Source: Actinomycetes bacterium
Lineage (GTDB): Bacteria > Actinomycetota > Acidimicrobiia > Acidimicrobiales > Palsa-688
DNA: 13,027 bases
Direction: 5' to 3'
Assembly (NCBI GenBank): GCA_021796905.1
Contig: JAKABK010000018.1
Span: forward strand, 1 to 13,027
Part shown: positions 1 to 6,940 of the stretch, piece by piece
Numbering within the stretch: position 1 is the stretch's first letter
How the letters are laid out: every line of letters begins with the position of its first letter
The notes under the pieces: generated by a model
Told to the model about the DNA's origin: nothing
Database searches by the model: none
Seen by the model: the letters and a program-made list of their open reading frames with translations, nothing else
Program-made: the position numbers and the translations under genes

Positions 1-568
1 CGAACGCCGGGGCGAAACGGGCGCCGCTCGGACCGGATGTCGTCTCGTCCCCGTCGATCGACAACCCGACCAGGCGCGACGGCGGGCGCCGCTCCAGCTC
101 CCCGACCAGGCCCAGGGCTTCCTCGCTGCTCTGGTTGCGTAGCAACGACACGAGCAGCCAGCAGTCGCAGGCCCCCGCGGCGGCGGCCCGGGCGAAGCCG
201 GCGCAAACCGCCTCGAGCAGCGCTTCGCGTGGTAGGCCGCTCCAATGGGTCGGGTTGACGATGACCTCGGCGTGGACCACCCCGTCGGCGGAGAGCCGGG
301 TAGCGAGGTCAGCGGCCTGGGCCTCGGCCGCCTCGGGTGTGCGGACCAGTCCGCACCACCAGTCGAGGCGTGCCAGCAGCTCGGGGAGGGAGCCGACAGC
401 GAGGAGCTGGCCGGGGGGTGCCGGCAGCGGCTCGCCGGCGCTGGCGGCGAGCTCGACGATCCGCTCGGCGGTGAAGCTCCCCTCCAGGTGGACGTGCAGC
501 TCCACCTTGGGTAGCGCCGTGATCCACGCCTCGAGGTCACCGTCCGTACCGTGGTGCGAACAGTTCAT
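1..568 (-). CDS. add: Adenosine deaminase, 5' part (3' end beyond window)
   Basis: This gene encodes adenosine (or adenine-type) deaminase, which hydrolyses adenosine to inosine and ammonia in the cytoplasm for purine salvage and catabolism. I translated the minus strand from the ATG at 568. The first 189 codons stay open to the window edge, and the family is usually 330-350 residues, so about 55% is present. The N-terminus carries the family signature LPKVELHVHLEGSF (residues 19-32). Its H25-x-H27 pair supplies two zinc ligands. Near the edge, GLSIDGDE matches the conserved G-x-D-L-x-G-x-E strand of the barrel. The later zinc His, catalytic Glu/His and Asp lie outside the window. It is divergent from the xanthine dehydrogenase operon, 88 bases away, which fits one purine-degradation unit. 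The Shine-Dalgarno signal is weak (AGG only). Adenine or N6-methyladenosine deaminase cannot be excluded from this half. Confidence 0.9.
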   Translation of the reverse strand, partial: MNCSHHGTDGDLEAWITALPKVELHVHLEGSFTAERIVELAASAGEPLPAPPGQLLAVGSLPELLARLDWWCGLVRTPEAAEAQAADLATRLSADGVVHAEVIVNPTHWSGLPREALLEAVCAGFARAAAAGACDCWLLVSLLRNQSSEEALGLVGELERRPPSRLVGLSIDGDETTSGPSGARFAPAF

Positions 569-578
569 ACAACCTGCG

Positions 579-584
579 AGGCTA
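579..584 (-). promoter_or_regulatory. Candidate -10 element of the adenosine deaminase gene
   Basis: On the minus strand TAGCCT (TAnnnT) lies 10 bases before the ATG at 568, and no good Shine-Dalgarno sequence lies between. The mRNA would therefore have a very short or absent leader. No convincing -35 was seen. The element nearly abuts the -35 of the divergent promoter on the plus strand, so the two promoters probably compete or share control. Confidence 0.35.
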
Positions 585-588
585 GACG

Positions 589-617
589 TTGACAGAGTGT
601 TCAGTTTGGACGAAGAT
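589..617 (+). promoter_or_regulatory. Candidate sigma-70-type promoter of the xdh operon
   Basis: A perfect -35 hexamer TTGACA (589-594) is followed after 17 bases by GAAGAT (612-617), which keeps the key A2 and T6 of a -10. Transcription would start near 624, about 30 bases before the FAD-subunit start and upstream of its ribosome binding site. The downstream arrangement is therefore leadered, unlike several other genes here. Confidence 0.5.
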
Positions 618-645
618 CACCGGGCCCGGTCCGGTGAGCGGGGAG

Positions 646-652
646 GGAGGTG
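646..652 (+). promoter_or_regulatory. Ribosome binding site that decides the FAD-subunit start
   Basis: GGAGGTG matches the 16S anti-Shine-Dalgarno sequence over seven bases. Its GGAGG core ends 6 bases before the GTG at 657 and only 3 before the in-frame GTG at 654, so 657 is preferred. Confidence 0.55.
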
Positions 653-656
653 GGTG

Positions 657-1502
657 GTGCGGATCGCACGGCCGGTGACAGTGGACGAAGCCGTCGAGGC
701 CCTCTCCGAGGAGCCCGGCGCGCAACTGCTCGCCGGGGGCACCGACTTCTGCGTGGAGGTCAACTTCGGTCACCGCCGCCCGCCGGCGGTCGTCGCCCTC
801 CGGCGCGTCGACGAGCTGACGCACCGGGAGGTCACCGACGAAGTGGTCACCCTCGGGGCGGGGGTCACCTACAGCGACCTCGTCGGCCCGCTCTCCGGGG
901 TGGTCCCGGCCCTGACTGCCGCAGCCCGCAGTGTCGGCTCCCCCCAGATCCGGAACGCCGGGACCATCGGCGGCAACCTCGCGACGGCCAGCCCGGCGGG
1001 CGACACCCTGCCGGTGCTCGCCGCGCTCGGCGCCCGGGTCGGCCTCCGGGGCCCCGGCGGGGAACGGACCGTCGCGTTGGAGGATCTGGTGACCGGGGTG
1101 AAGCGCACCTCGATCCGACCCGACGAGCTGATCGTCGAGGTGGCGGTCCCCCGGGTCCGGGGCTCCCAGCAGTTCGTCAAGGTCGGGACCCGCAACGCCA
1201 TGGTGATCGCCATCGCCTCCGCTGCGGTGGTGCTCGACCGGGACCGCCGGGAGGTGCGCTGCGCCCTGGGCTCGGTGGCGCCGGTACCGCTCCGGGTGCC
1301 CCTGGCGGAGGCCTCGATGGCCGACGCGATCGACTGGGAGCGGATGGCCGCGCCGGCCGCAGCCCTCACCAGCTTCGGCGAGATCGCAGCCGAGGCGGCC
1401 GCACCGATCAGCGACCACCGCTCGACTGCCGCCTACCGGCGCCGGGCGGTGGCGGTGATCTGCGAGCGGGCGATGAGGAGGTGCCTGCGGGATGCCGGTT
1501 GA
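657..1502 (+). CDS. Xanthine dehydrogenase-type FAD-binding subunit (CoxM/XdhB-like)
   Basis: This is the FAD-binding medium subunit of a molybdenum hydroxylase. It passes electrons from the iron-sulfur subunit to NAD or another acceptor. The protein has 281 residues, typical of free-standing CoxM-like subunits. Both flavin motifs are visible: LLAGGTDF at 24-31, and NAGTIGGNLATASPAGDT at 100-117, which binds the FAD diphosphate. The C-terminal part (about 160-281) fits the CO dehydrogenase flavoprotein C-terminal domain. A GTG start at 657 is chosen from the ribosome binding site; GTG 654 would add one residue. The open frame continues upstream, but that part lies before the promoter and has no family similarity. 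The gene is first in a tight three-gene operon and overlaps the next gene by 11 bases. Xanthine is inferred as substrate from the neighbouring adenosine deaminase and the large subunit, not from this protein. Confidence 0.92.
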   Translation: MRIARPVTVDEAVEALSEEPGAQLLAGGTDFCVEVNFGHRRPPAVVALRRVDELTHREVTDEVVTLGAGVTYSDLVGPLSGVVPALTAAARSVGSPQIRNAGTIGGNLATASPAGDTLPVLAALGARVGLRGPGGERTVALEDLVTGVKRTSIRPDELIVEVAVPRVRGSQQFVKVGTRNAMVIAIASAAVVLDRDRREVRCALGSVAPVPLRVPLAEASMADAIDWERMAAPAAALTSFGEIAAEAAAPISDHRSTAAYRRRAVAVICERAMRRCLRDAG

Positions 1503-2079
1503 GCAACGCCCGCCCGACGTGCCGGCAGGTTGGGACCTCCCCCCGGCGCCGGGTGGTCGGGAGACACCCGGAGGTGACCGGCCGTGGCCGACCGCCGAGG
1601 CCTACGAGCTGGTCGTCAACGGCGAGACCCGGGAGGTGACCGGCGGATGGGTGGGCGAGAGCCTCCTGTTCGTGCTGCGGGAACGTCTCGGGCTGCCCGG
1701 CGCCAAGAACGCCTGCGAGCAGGGCGAGTGCGGGTCGTGCTCGGTCCTGCTCGACGGGGTGGTGGTCTGCGCGTGCTGCGTGCTCGGCGCCGACGCCGCC
1801 GGGGCCGAGGTCACGACCGTCGAGGGGTTGACCTCTTCGGGGGCGGCGGCCGATGTCCAAGCGGCGCTGGTGGGCGCCGGCGGGGTGCAGTGCGGGTTCT
1901 GCACCCCCGGGTTCGTGGTCGCGATCACCGACCTGCTCGCGCGATCACCCGACGCCACCGAGCTCGAGGTGCGCGAGGCGCTGTCGGGGAACTTGTGCCG
2001 CTGCACCGGCTACGGGCGGATCCTCGAAGCGGTCTCTGAGGTCCAGGCGGAGCGGAGGATGGCCGGTGGCCCGGGATAA
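1492..2079 (+). CDS. Xanthine dehydrogenase-type [2Fe-2S] subunit (CoxS/XdhC-like)
   Basis: This is the small electron-transfer subunit of the molybdenum hydroxylase, 195 residues long. Residues 38-115 form the plant-ferredoxin-type domain, with cluster ligands C75, C80, C83 and C95. Residues 118-190 form the helical [2Fe-2S]-binding domain, with C134, C137, C169 and C171 in the patterns QCGFCTPG and LCRCTGY. All eight ligands are present, so both clusters should assemble. About 37 Pro/Gly-rich residues precede the ferredoxin fold, which is longer than usual for a roughly 160-residue family. An internal start is possible but none has a better ribosome binding site. The ATG at 1492 lies 10 bases after a GAGGAGGTG sequence inside the upstream gene. 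Overlaps on both sides (11 and 14 bases) suggest translational coupling and equal subunit supply. Confidence 0.94.
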   Translation: MPVEQRPPDVPAGWDLPPAPGGRETPGGDRPWPTAEAYELVVNGETREVTGGWVGESLLFVLRERLGLPGAKNACEQGECGSCSVLLDGVVVCACCVLGADAAGAEVTTVEGLTSSGAAADVQAALVGAGGVQCGFCTPGFVVAITDLLARSPDATELEVREALSGNLCRCTGYGRILEAVSEVQAERRMAGGPG

Positions 2080-4405
2080 CGTCGTCGCCGGAGCCACGTC
2101 TGCGCCCCCCGGCGAGGCGACCGGCACCGCGACCGCGACGGTGGCACCCCGGGTGGGTGACGACGCGCCCCGTCCCGACGGGATCCCCAAGGCGACCGGT
2201 CGGTTCGCGTTCTCCTCGGACCTGTGGATCGACGGGATGCTGTGGGGACGCACCCTGCGCAGCCCGCACCCCGCGGCCCGGGTCCGCTCGATCGACGTGG
2301 CCCCGGCGCTCGCCCTGCCCGGCGTGTGGGCGGTGCTCACCGCCGCCGACGTGCCCGGTCGCCCGACCTTCGGGCTGGAGGTCCCCGACCAGCCGGTGCT
2401 CGCCGGCGACGTGGTCCGCTACCACGGCGAACCGGTCGCCGCGGTGGCCGCCGACCACCCCGAGACCGCCCGGGCGGCCGCGGAGGCGGTGATCGTCGAC
2501 TACGAGCCGCTCACTCCGCTGGTCGACCCGGCCGCAGCCCTCGGCTCACCGCCGATCCACCCCGACGGCAACCTGTTCCGGCACCTGCCGATCCGCCACG
2601 GCGACCCCGGGGCGACCGGGACCGTAGTGGTCGAGGGGGAATACGAGGTGGGCATGCAGGACCAGGCGTTCCTCGGGCCCGAGTCTGGGCTGGCAGTGCC
2701 CGCCGACGACGGTGGTGTCGACCTCTATGTCGCGACCCAGTGGCTGCACGTCGACCGGGACCAGGTCGCCGCCAGCCTCGGGCTGCCGGTCGAGCGGGTC
2801 CGTCTGCACCTCGCCGGGGTCGGCGGGGCGTTCGGCGGCCGGGAGGACGTCAGCCTGCAGATCCACCTGTGCCTGCTGGCGTTGCGAACCGGCCGGCCGG
2901 TGAAGATGGTCTACTCGCGTGACGAGTCGTTCTTCGGCCACGTCCACCGCCACCCGGCCCGAATGTGGTACCGCCACCACGCCACCGCAGAGGGCGACCT
3001 GGTGAAGATCGAGGCCCGGATCCTCCTCGACGGCGGTGCCTACCTGTCCTCGAGCAACGCGGTGATCTCCAACGCCGCGTGCTTCGCTCCGGGGCCGTAC
3101 CGGGTGCCGAACGCAGTGATCGACGGGTACGTGGTCCGCACCAACAACCCGCCGTGCGGGGCGATGCGCGGCTTCGGCTCGGTGCAGGTCTGCTACGGCC
3201 ACGAGGCCCAGATGGACAAGCTGGCTGCCGCCATCGGCGTCGACCCGGTGGCGCTGCGGGCACGCAACGCCCTCCACCGCGGCGACCGGCTGGTGACCGG
3301 TCAGGTCCTGACCGGTGCGGTCCCGGTACGGGAGGTGATCCGTGCCGCCGCCGCCCGGCCCCTACCGGCGCCCGCCGACCCGGACGGTCCGGTGATCGCC
3401 CGACCGGGGGGTGCGGGGCTCACCGCCGACCCCGAAGACATCACCAGGGGGGTCGGCTTCGCGCTGAGCATCAAGAACGTCGCCTACTCGGAGGGCTACG
3501 ACGACTACGCCACCGCCAGGCTGCGTCTGGAGGCCGGGGCGGGAGGCGAGCCGGTCGCCACTGTCGTCGTCGCCACCGCCGAGGTCGGGCAGGGGTTCGT
3601 GACCCTTGCCGGCCAGATCGTCGGCGAGGAGCTGGGCGTGGAGCGGGTGGTCCTAGCCCCGGCCGGCACCGCCGAGGTCGGCTCCGCCGGTTCGAGCAGC
3701 GCCTCCCGCCAGACCTGGGTGAGCGGCGGCGCCCTGCAGCTGGCCTGCGCCGCGGTTCGAGCGGAGCTGGTGTCCCGGGCTGCGAGCAAGTGGGCGTGCC
3801 CGACCGACGCGGTGGAGGTCTCCCCCGGGGCTCTGCGGCGCAGCGACACCCTCGAACGCGCCGGGTGGGCCGAGCTGCTCCACCCGCCGATCGAGGTGGA
3901 GGAGGTCTACCATCACCGCCCGACCCGGGCGCTCGACGCGGACGGTCAGGGCGACGCCCACCTGGCGATGATGTTCGCCGCGCACCGGGCGGTCGTGGAC
4001 GTCGACCGGGGTCTCGGTCTGGTCCGGGTGGTGCAGGTAGCCACCGGCCAGGACGTCGGGCGGGCCCTGAACCCCTTGCAGGTGACCGGCCAGATCGAGG
4101 GCGGGATCGCCCAGGGCGTCGGGCTGGCGGTGATGGAGGAGATCGTCCTCGACACGGGACGGGTCCGCAACCCTTCCTTCACCGACTACCTGATCCCGAC
4201 GACCCTCGACATGCCGGTCGTGGACGCCGTGCTGGTCCAGGAGCCCGAGCCCGGGGCTCCCTACGGGGCGAAGGGGGTCGGGGAGCCACCGGCGATATCC
4301 TCGGGTCCAGCGGTGCTCGCCGCGATCCGCGACGCCACCGGTCTGCCCCTGTCCCGGGTCCCGGTCCGCCCCGCCGACATCGCCCTCGCCGACCCTTCCG
4401 GCTGA
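2066..4405 (+). CDS. Xanthine dehydrogenase-type molybdenum cofactor-binding subunit
   Basis: This is the catalytic subunit, 779 residues, which hydroxylates the purine ring at the molybdopterin-cytosine-dinucleotide or molybdopterin site. Visible family elements are the N-terminal a/b hammerhead domain (about 35-150), QDQAFLGPESGLA (198-210), GVGGAFGGRED (251-261), GAMRGFG (365-371), TAEVGQGF (504-511), GSAGSSSASRQTW (539-551), and GVGEPP (737-742) with the catalytic base Glu740. The loop at 365-371 lacks the AYxCSFR motif of form I CO dehydrogenase. With the divergent adenosine deaminase, this favours xanthine or hypoxanthine dehydrogenase. Substrates such as nicotinate or aldehydes cannot be excluded. 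The start is GTG at 2066, 7 bases after GGAGG (2054-2058). The frame extends further upstream, but only as a shadow of the iron-sulfur gene. It is the last gene of the operon. No XdhC-type insertion chaperone follows. Confidence 0.93.
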   Translation: MARDNVVAGATSAPPGEATGTATATVAPRVGDDAPRPDGIPKATGRFAFSSDLWIDGMLWGRTLRSPHPAARVRSIDVAPALALPGVWAVLTAADVPGRPTFGLEVPDQPVLAGDVVRYHGEPVAAVAADHPETARAAAEAVIVDYEPLTPLVDPAAALGSPPIHPDGNLFRHLPIRHGDPGATGTVVVEGEYEVGMQDQAFLGPESGLAVPADDGGVDLYVATQWLHVDRDQVAASLGLPVERVRLHLAGVGGAFGGREDVSLQIHLCLLALRTGRPVKMVYSRDESFFGHVHRHPARMWYRHHATAEGDLVKIEARILLDGGAYLSSSNAVISNAACFAPGPYRVPNAVIDGYVVRTNNPPCGAMRGFGSVQVCYGHEAQMDKLAAAIGVDPVALRARNALHRGDRLVTGQVLTGAVPVREVIRAAAARPLPAPADPDGPVIARPGGAGLTADPEDITRGVGFALSIKNVAYSEGYDDYATARLRLEAGAGGEPVATVVVATAEVGQGFVTLAGQIVGEELGVERVVLAPAGTAEVGSAGSSSASRQTWVSGGALQLACAAVRAELVSRAASKWACPTDAVEVSPGALRRSDTLERAGWAELLHPPIEVEEVYHHRPTRALDADGQGDAHLAMMFAAHRAVVDVDRGLGLVRVVQVATGQDVGRALNPLQVTGQIEGGIAQGVGLAVMEEIVLDTGRVRNPSFTDYLIPTTLDMPVVDAVLVQEPEPGAPYGAKGVGEPPAISSGPAVLAAIRDATGLPLSRVPVRPADIALADPSG

Positions 4406-4443
4406 GCCGGCCGCCGAGCCGACCCACCCGGCTGAGCCGACCC
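4398..4443 (+). repeat. Palindromic direct repeats at the end of the xdh operon
   Basis: The palindrome CGGCTGAGCCG occurs twice, at 4399-4409 (13 bp as CCGGCTGAGCCGG, 4398-4410, covering the xdh stop codon) and at 4429-4439. GAGCCGACCC also repeats at 4416-4425 and 4434-4443. Each palindrome can form only a short hairpin and there is no T-run, so this may be a weak factor-independent terminator or a protein-binding pair. The genes on the two sides converge here. Confidence 0.4.
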
Positions 4444-4487
4444 GCCCGGGTCGCCCGGCACGCTCGGGCGCTCCTTGCGAGTGCGGT

Positions 4488-4715
4488 TCAGCCCGCTGCG
4501 GGAGCCTTCTCCTCGACTTTCAAGGCGTTGCCGAGGGCCATGAACGTCGGCGCCCACAAGCCCACGAAGATCCCCCACCGCTCGGCACCGGCCCGCTTGT
4601 CGTCGCCCTTCGGGCCGGCCAGGCGCCACGCTGCGATGCTCGCTGCGATGGACGCTATCGACGCCAGGTAGGCCACCTCGGAGTTGAGCCCGATGGTCTT
4701 CAACACTTTGATCAT
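4488..4715 (-). CDS. Small conserved two-helix membrane protein, function unknown
   Basis: A 75-residue protein of unknown function. It has two hydrophobic segments, about 14-34 (alanine/isoleucine-rich) and 47-65 (containing GIFVGLWAPTFMALGNAL). A short charged loop, KGDDKRAGAER, joins them, and the tail is lysine/glutamate-rich. Short proteins with a GLWAPTF-ALGNAL-type second helix are, from memory, seen as uncharacterised proteins in other actinobacteria, but I cannot name a family. The hairpin topology, the clean hydrophobic pattern and the third-position GC of this frame support coding. It starts at ATG 4715 after a weak GGGTGAG. It stands alone, convergent with the xdh operon and divergent from the Fur-family gene 75 bases away. 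No signal peptide cleavage site was seen. Confidence 0.75.
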   Translation of the reverse strand: MIKVLKTIGLNSEVAYLASIASIAASIAAWRLAGPKGDDKRAGAERWGIFVGLWAPTFMALGNALKVEEKAPAAG

Positions 4716-4767
4716 GTCTCACCCAACCACACCCGCTGCGCTACCCGTAACCGGCGGGAGAGCGGGA

Positions 4768-4786
4768 CCCTGCAGGGATAGCCTGC
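4768..4786 (+). promoter_or_regulatory. Overlapping palindromes and -10 of the Fur-family gene
   Basis: A -10 element TAGCCT (4779-4784) ends 6 bases before the GTG start at 4791, and no Shine-Dalgarno sequence intervenes, which fits a leaderless transcript beginning at the start codon. Two perfect inverted repeats overlap it: CCCTGCAGGG (4768-4777) and GCAGG-GATAG-CCTGC (4772-4786). They are positioned as an operator would be, possibly for autoregulation. They do not resemble the AT-rich Fur or Zur box, so the binding protein is not identified. Confidence 0.4.
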
Positions 4787-4790
4787 CCGG

Positions 4791-5261
4791 GTGGGAGACG
4801 AGGCCCTGAGCGGGGGGGACACCGGCAGCCCGGGCGTCGAGGAGGTGCTCGGCTTGATCCGCGCCGGCGGCGGGAGGGTCACCAGCACCCGGCGGGTGCT
4901 GCTCGAGGTGCTCCTGGGCTCCCGGGAGCACCGCAGCGCCGAGCAGCTCGCCGAGCTCGTGCAGGCCCGGTTGCCCGAGGTGCACCTGTCGACGATCTAC
5001 CGCAACCTCGAGGAGCTCCAGCGCATGGGGGTGCTGGTCCACACCCACTTCGGTCACGGACCGGCCACCTACCAGCCGGCTGTCGGCGCCCACGCCCATT
5101 TCGTCTGCGAGGTGTGCTCCGCGACCGTCGAGGTCCCGCCGGACCTCGTGGCCCGCCTCGCGGAGGGAGCGATGGAGCACGCCGGCTTCGTGGTCGACCC
5201 GGGGCATTTCGCCATCGGCGGCCGCTGCGCCCGCTGCGCCGGTGACCGCCACCGAGCCTGA
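4791..5261 (+). CDS. Fur-family metal-dependent transcriptional repressor
   Basis: A 156-residue ferric-uptake-regulator family protein that dimerises with bound metal and represses target promoters. The N-terminal winged helix (about 15-90) contains the recognition helix STIYRNLEEL (67-76), nearly invariant in the family. The dimerisation domain has the structural zinc site C106-x2-C109 and C146-x2-C149, preceded by H101-x-H103 (HAHFVCEVC), which usually contributes to the regulatory metal site. The sequence does not separate Fur, Zur, PerR and Nur types. The two complete CxxC pairs are compatible with Zur or PerR-like members. It starts at GTG 4791, probably on a leaderless mRNA. Its neighbours are a small membrane protein (divergent) and an APC permease 79 bases downstream with its own promoter; no metal transporter lies in the window. 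Confidence 0.92.
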   Translation: MGDEALSGGDTGSPGVEEVLGLIRAGGGRVTSTRRVLLEVLLGSREHRSAEQLAELVQARLPEVHLSTIYRNLEELQRMGVLVHTHFGHGPATYQPAVGAHAHFVCEVCSATVEVPPDLVARLAEGAMEHAGFVVDPGHFAIGGRCARCAGDRHRA

Positions 5262-5314
5262 GACGTCGCCGACCACCGCTCGGGCCCGGGCCCCAGGGCC
5301 GCTTACGCAAACTG

Positions 5315-5333
5315 GTAGCGTTAGCGATACGTT
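5315..5333 (+). promoter_or_regulatory. Leaderless promoter and imperfect palindrome of the permease gene
   Basis: TACGTT (5328-5333, TAnnnT) ends 7 bases before ATG 5341 with no Shine-Dalgarno sequence between, so a leaderless mRNA is likely. A 16-base imperfect palindrome, GTAGCGTTAGCGATAC (5315-5330, 12 of 16 positions symmetric), overlaps the -10. It may be an operator of an unknown regulator, perhaps the Fur-family protein just upstream. No convincing -35 was seen. Confidence 0.4.
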
Positions 5334-5340
5334 CTCGGGC

Positions 5341-6825
5341 ATGGGCCGCCGGGAGACGAGGACCGTCACCACCGCTGCGGACCACCCCGGGACCGACAGG
5401 ACGCTGCGTCGAGCATTCGGTCTGCGCGAGCTGATCCCGCTGTCGGTGTCGAGCGTCGGACCGATGTTCTCGGTTGCAGCCACCGGTGGGGTGATGGCCG
5501 CAGACGCGGGATGGTGGACGCTGCCGGCGATCGCGGTGCTCGCCGTGCCGTTCATCGTCTCGAGCTTCGTGTTCCGCCTCCTCAACCGTCACTTCCCCCA
5601 CTCCGGCGCCTCGTACCACTGGTCGGCACGGGTGATCGGTCGGAGCGTCTCCAGGTACCAGGCCTGGATCCTCATCCTCGCCTACTTCCTGTCGATCCCG
5701 CCGATCGCCATACCGGCAGGGTCCTACACCCTGGCGCTGATCGCACCCCGCTACCACGCCCCTGCCGTGGTGAGCCTCGCGATGACCTGCTTCTGGGTCG
5801 TCTTCGCCGCCATCCCGCTGCTGCTCGGCTCTCGACCGACCGCCCGGGTGACCCAGTTCTTCTTCGCGGTCGAGATGCTCGCTCTCGGCACCTTCGGGGT
5901 CATCGGGCTGGTGCGCCTTCCCGCGATCGGGGTGCCGGTCCACTTCGGGCGTCCGCCGATCGGCGGGATCCTGGTCGTGGCGGTCATCGCAGCCACGATC
6001 CTCGACGGCTGGGAGATCGACAGCTACGCAGCCGAGGAGTCGGTCCGTCCCCGCTCCGACCCTGGGATCGGTGGGATCATCGGGGCCTTCGGTGCGCTGG
6101 TTTTCTACGCGATCCTCTATCCGCTGATGCTCGGCGAGACCCCGTTGCGCTCCCTTTCGGGATCGGTCGACCCGCTCGCTACCTGGGCGCACCGTCTGGT
6201 GCCGGGGGCGGAGTGGACGATGCTCGTGCCGGTGCTGCTGTCCACCGCCGGCGGCTTGTGGCTCACCAGCTTCATCCTCACCCGGGCCCTGTTCGCCATG
6301 GGCCGCGAGGGGCTCATCCCTCGGGCCTTCGGCCGGCTCAACCGTCAACGTGTTCCGTGGGTGGCGATCGTCGCCAGCCTCGCGACTGCGACCCTGGTGG
6401 TGACGGTACAGCTGTTCGACAGGTCGCTGTCGGCGTTCTTCGAGCTGGTCCTCTCCGGAGCCGGGTTCTTCCTGCTGGCCGAGTTCTTCCTCGACTCGCT
6501 CACCGCGACGGTCTTCTTGAGCACCGGCCACCGGCGCCTACCCGATGTCGGCCTCCAACCCCATTCCCACCGTCTGTTGTTGGTGGCGTCTGTGTTCTCG
6601 AGCGTCGTGATGGGCGCGCTGCTGGTCGCGTTCTTCGTGTACGGACCGGAGGCGATCGGCTCCGGGGTCGACGTCAGCTTCGCGGTGCTGCTCGCGCTGG
6701 GGCTGGTCTTCGCCTGGGTCACCAGCCGGCGTCGTCTCACGACCCACCACATCGTGGGCCCGGACCAGGTTCCCGCTGTCGTGGCGGCTGGGTCCGCCGG
6801 CGCTCCAGGTGCCCCCGGGAGCTGA
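5341..6825 (+). CDS. APC-superfamily amino acid permease
   Basis: A cytoplasmic-membrane secondary transporter of the amino acid-polyamine-organocation superfamily, 494 residues with about 12 hydrophobic segments. The N-terminus LRRAFGLRELIPLSVSSVGP leads into the unwound first helix typical of the fold. FPHSGASYHW (about residues 83-92) matches the conserved P-x-x-G-x-Y segment. GREGLIPRAFGRLN, followed by RVPWVAIV, is the characteristic loop before helix 9. The cytoplasmic C-terminus is Ala/Gly/Pro-rich. The substrate is not readable; an amino acid or amine is likely from the family. ATG 5341 is chosen because a -10 lies 7 bases upstream. The frame extends back to 5242 inside the Fur-family gene, but those residues look non-family. 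Confidence 0.88.
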   Translation: MGRRETRTVTTAADHPGTDRTLRRAFGLRELIPLSVSSVGPMFSVAATGGVMAADAGWWTLPAIAVLAVPFIVSSFVFRLLNRHFPHSGASYHWSARVIGRSVSRYQAWILILAYFLSIPPIAIPAGSYTLALIAPRYHAPAVVSLAMTCFWVVFAAIPLLLGSRPTARVTQFFFAVEMLALGTFGVIGLVRLPAIGVPVHFGRPPIGGILVVAVIAATILDGWEIDSYAAEESVRPRSDPGIGGIIGAFGALVFYAILYPLMLGETPLRSLSGSVDPLATWAHRLVPGAEWTMLVPVLLSTAGGLWLTSFILTRALFAMGREGLIPRAFGRLNRQRVPWVAIVASLATATLVVTVQLFDRSLSAFFELVLSGAGFFLLAEFFLDSLTATVFLSTGHRRLPDVGLQPHSHRLLLVASVFSSVVMGALLVAFFVYGPEAIGSGVDVSFAVLLALGLVFAWVTSRRRLTTHHIVGPDQVPAVVAAGSAGAPGAPGS

Positions 6826-6836
6826 TGGCGCCCCTC

Positions 6837-6859
6837 GCTCGCCTGTCCGTCGGGCGAGC
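6837..6859 (+). terminator. Hairpin after the permease gene
   Basis: GCTCGCC (6837-6843) pairs perfectly with GGCGAGC (6853-6859) around a 9-base loop, 11 bases after the permease stop codon. No T-run follows, as is common in high-GC actinobacteria, so termination is plausible but unproven. Confidence 0.4.
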
Positions 6860-6905
6860 CCGCCGGCGAGCGCGGCGAGGCGAGGCGTGCGGCCTAGCCC
6901 CGCCT

Positions 6906-6924
6906 AGCCCCCAAGCCGGGGGCT
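6906..6924. terminator. Strong GC hairpin in the permease-tRNA spacer
   Basis: AGCCCCC (6906-6912) pairs with GGGGGCT (6918-6924) around the loop AAGCC. A T-G wobble and a further C-G pair extend the stem. It is the most stable short hairpin of the spacer and could stop permease transcripts before the tRNA gene. There is no T-run. Confidence 0.4.
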
Positions 6925-6940
6925 GGCACGTCGACGGGTC

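Noticed and set aside
2066..4405. Form I aerobic CO dehydrogenase large subunit (CoxL)
   Set aside because: The gene order resembles coxMSL, but the active-site loop reads GAMRGFG and not the AYxCSFR motif of form I enzymes.
2965..4671. 568-codon plus-strand frame inside the Mo-subunit gene
   Set aside because: Arg/Gly/Pro-rich out-of-frame shadow; the other frame carries Glu740 and all cofactor motifs.
5315..5330. Zur or Fur box
   Set aside because: The palindrome does not match the AT-rich 7-1-7 Fur/Zur consensus, so the regulator is left unassigned.
4879..6531. 550-codon open frame on the minus strand opposite the Fur-family and permease genes
   Set aside because: It is a GC-rich antisense shadow. 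It reads as Arg/Gly/Asp/His-rich sequence with no domain, while both plus-strand genes show clear family motifs.
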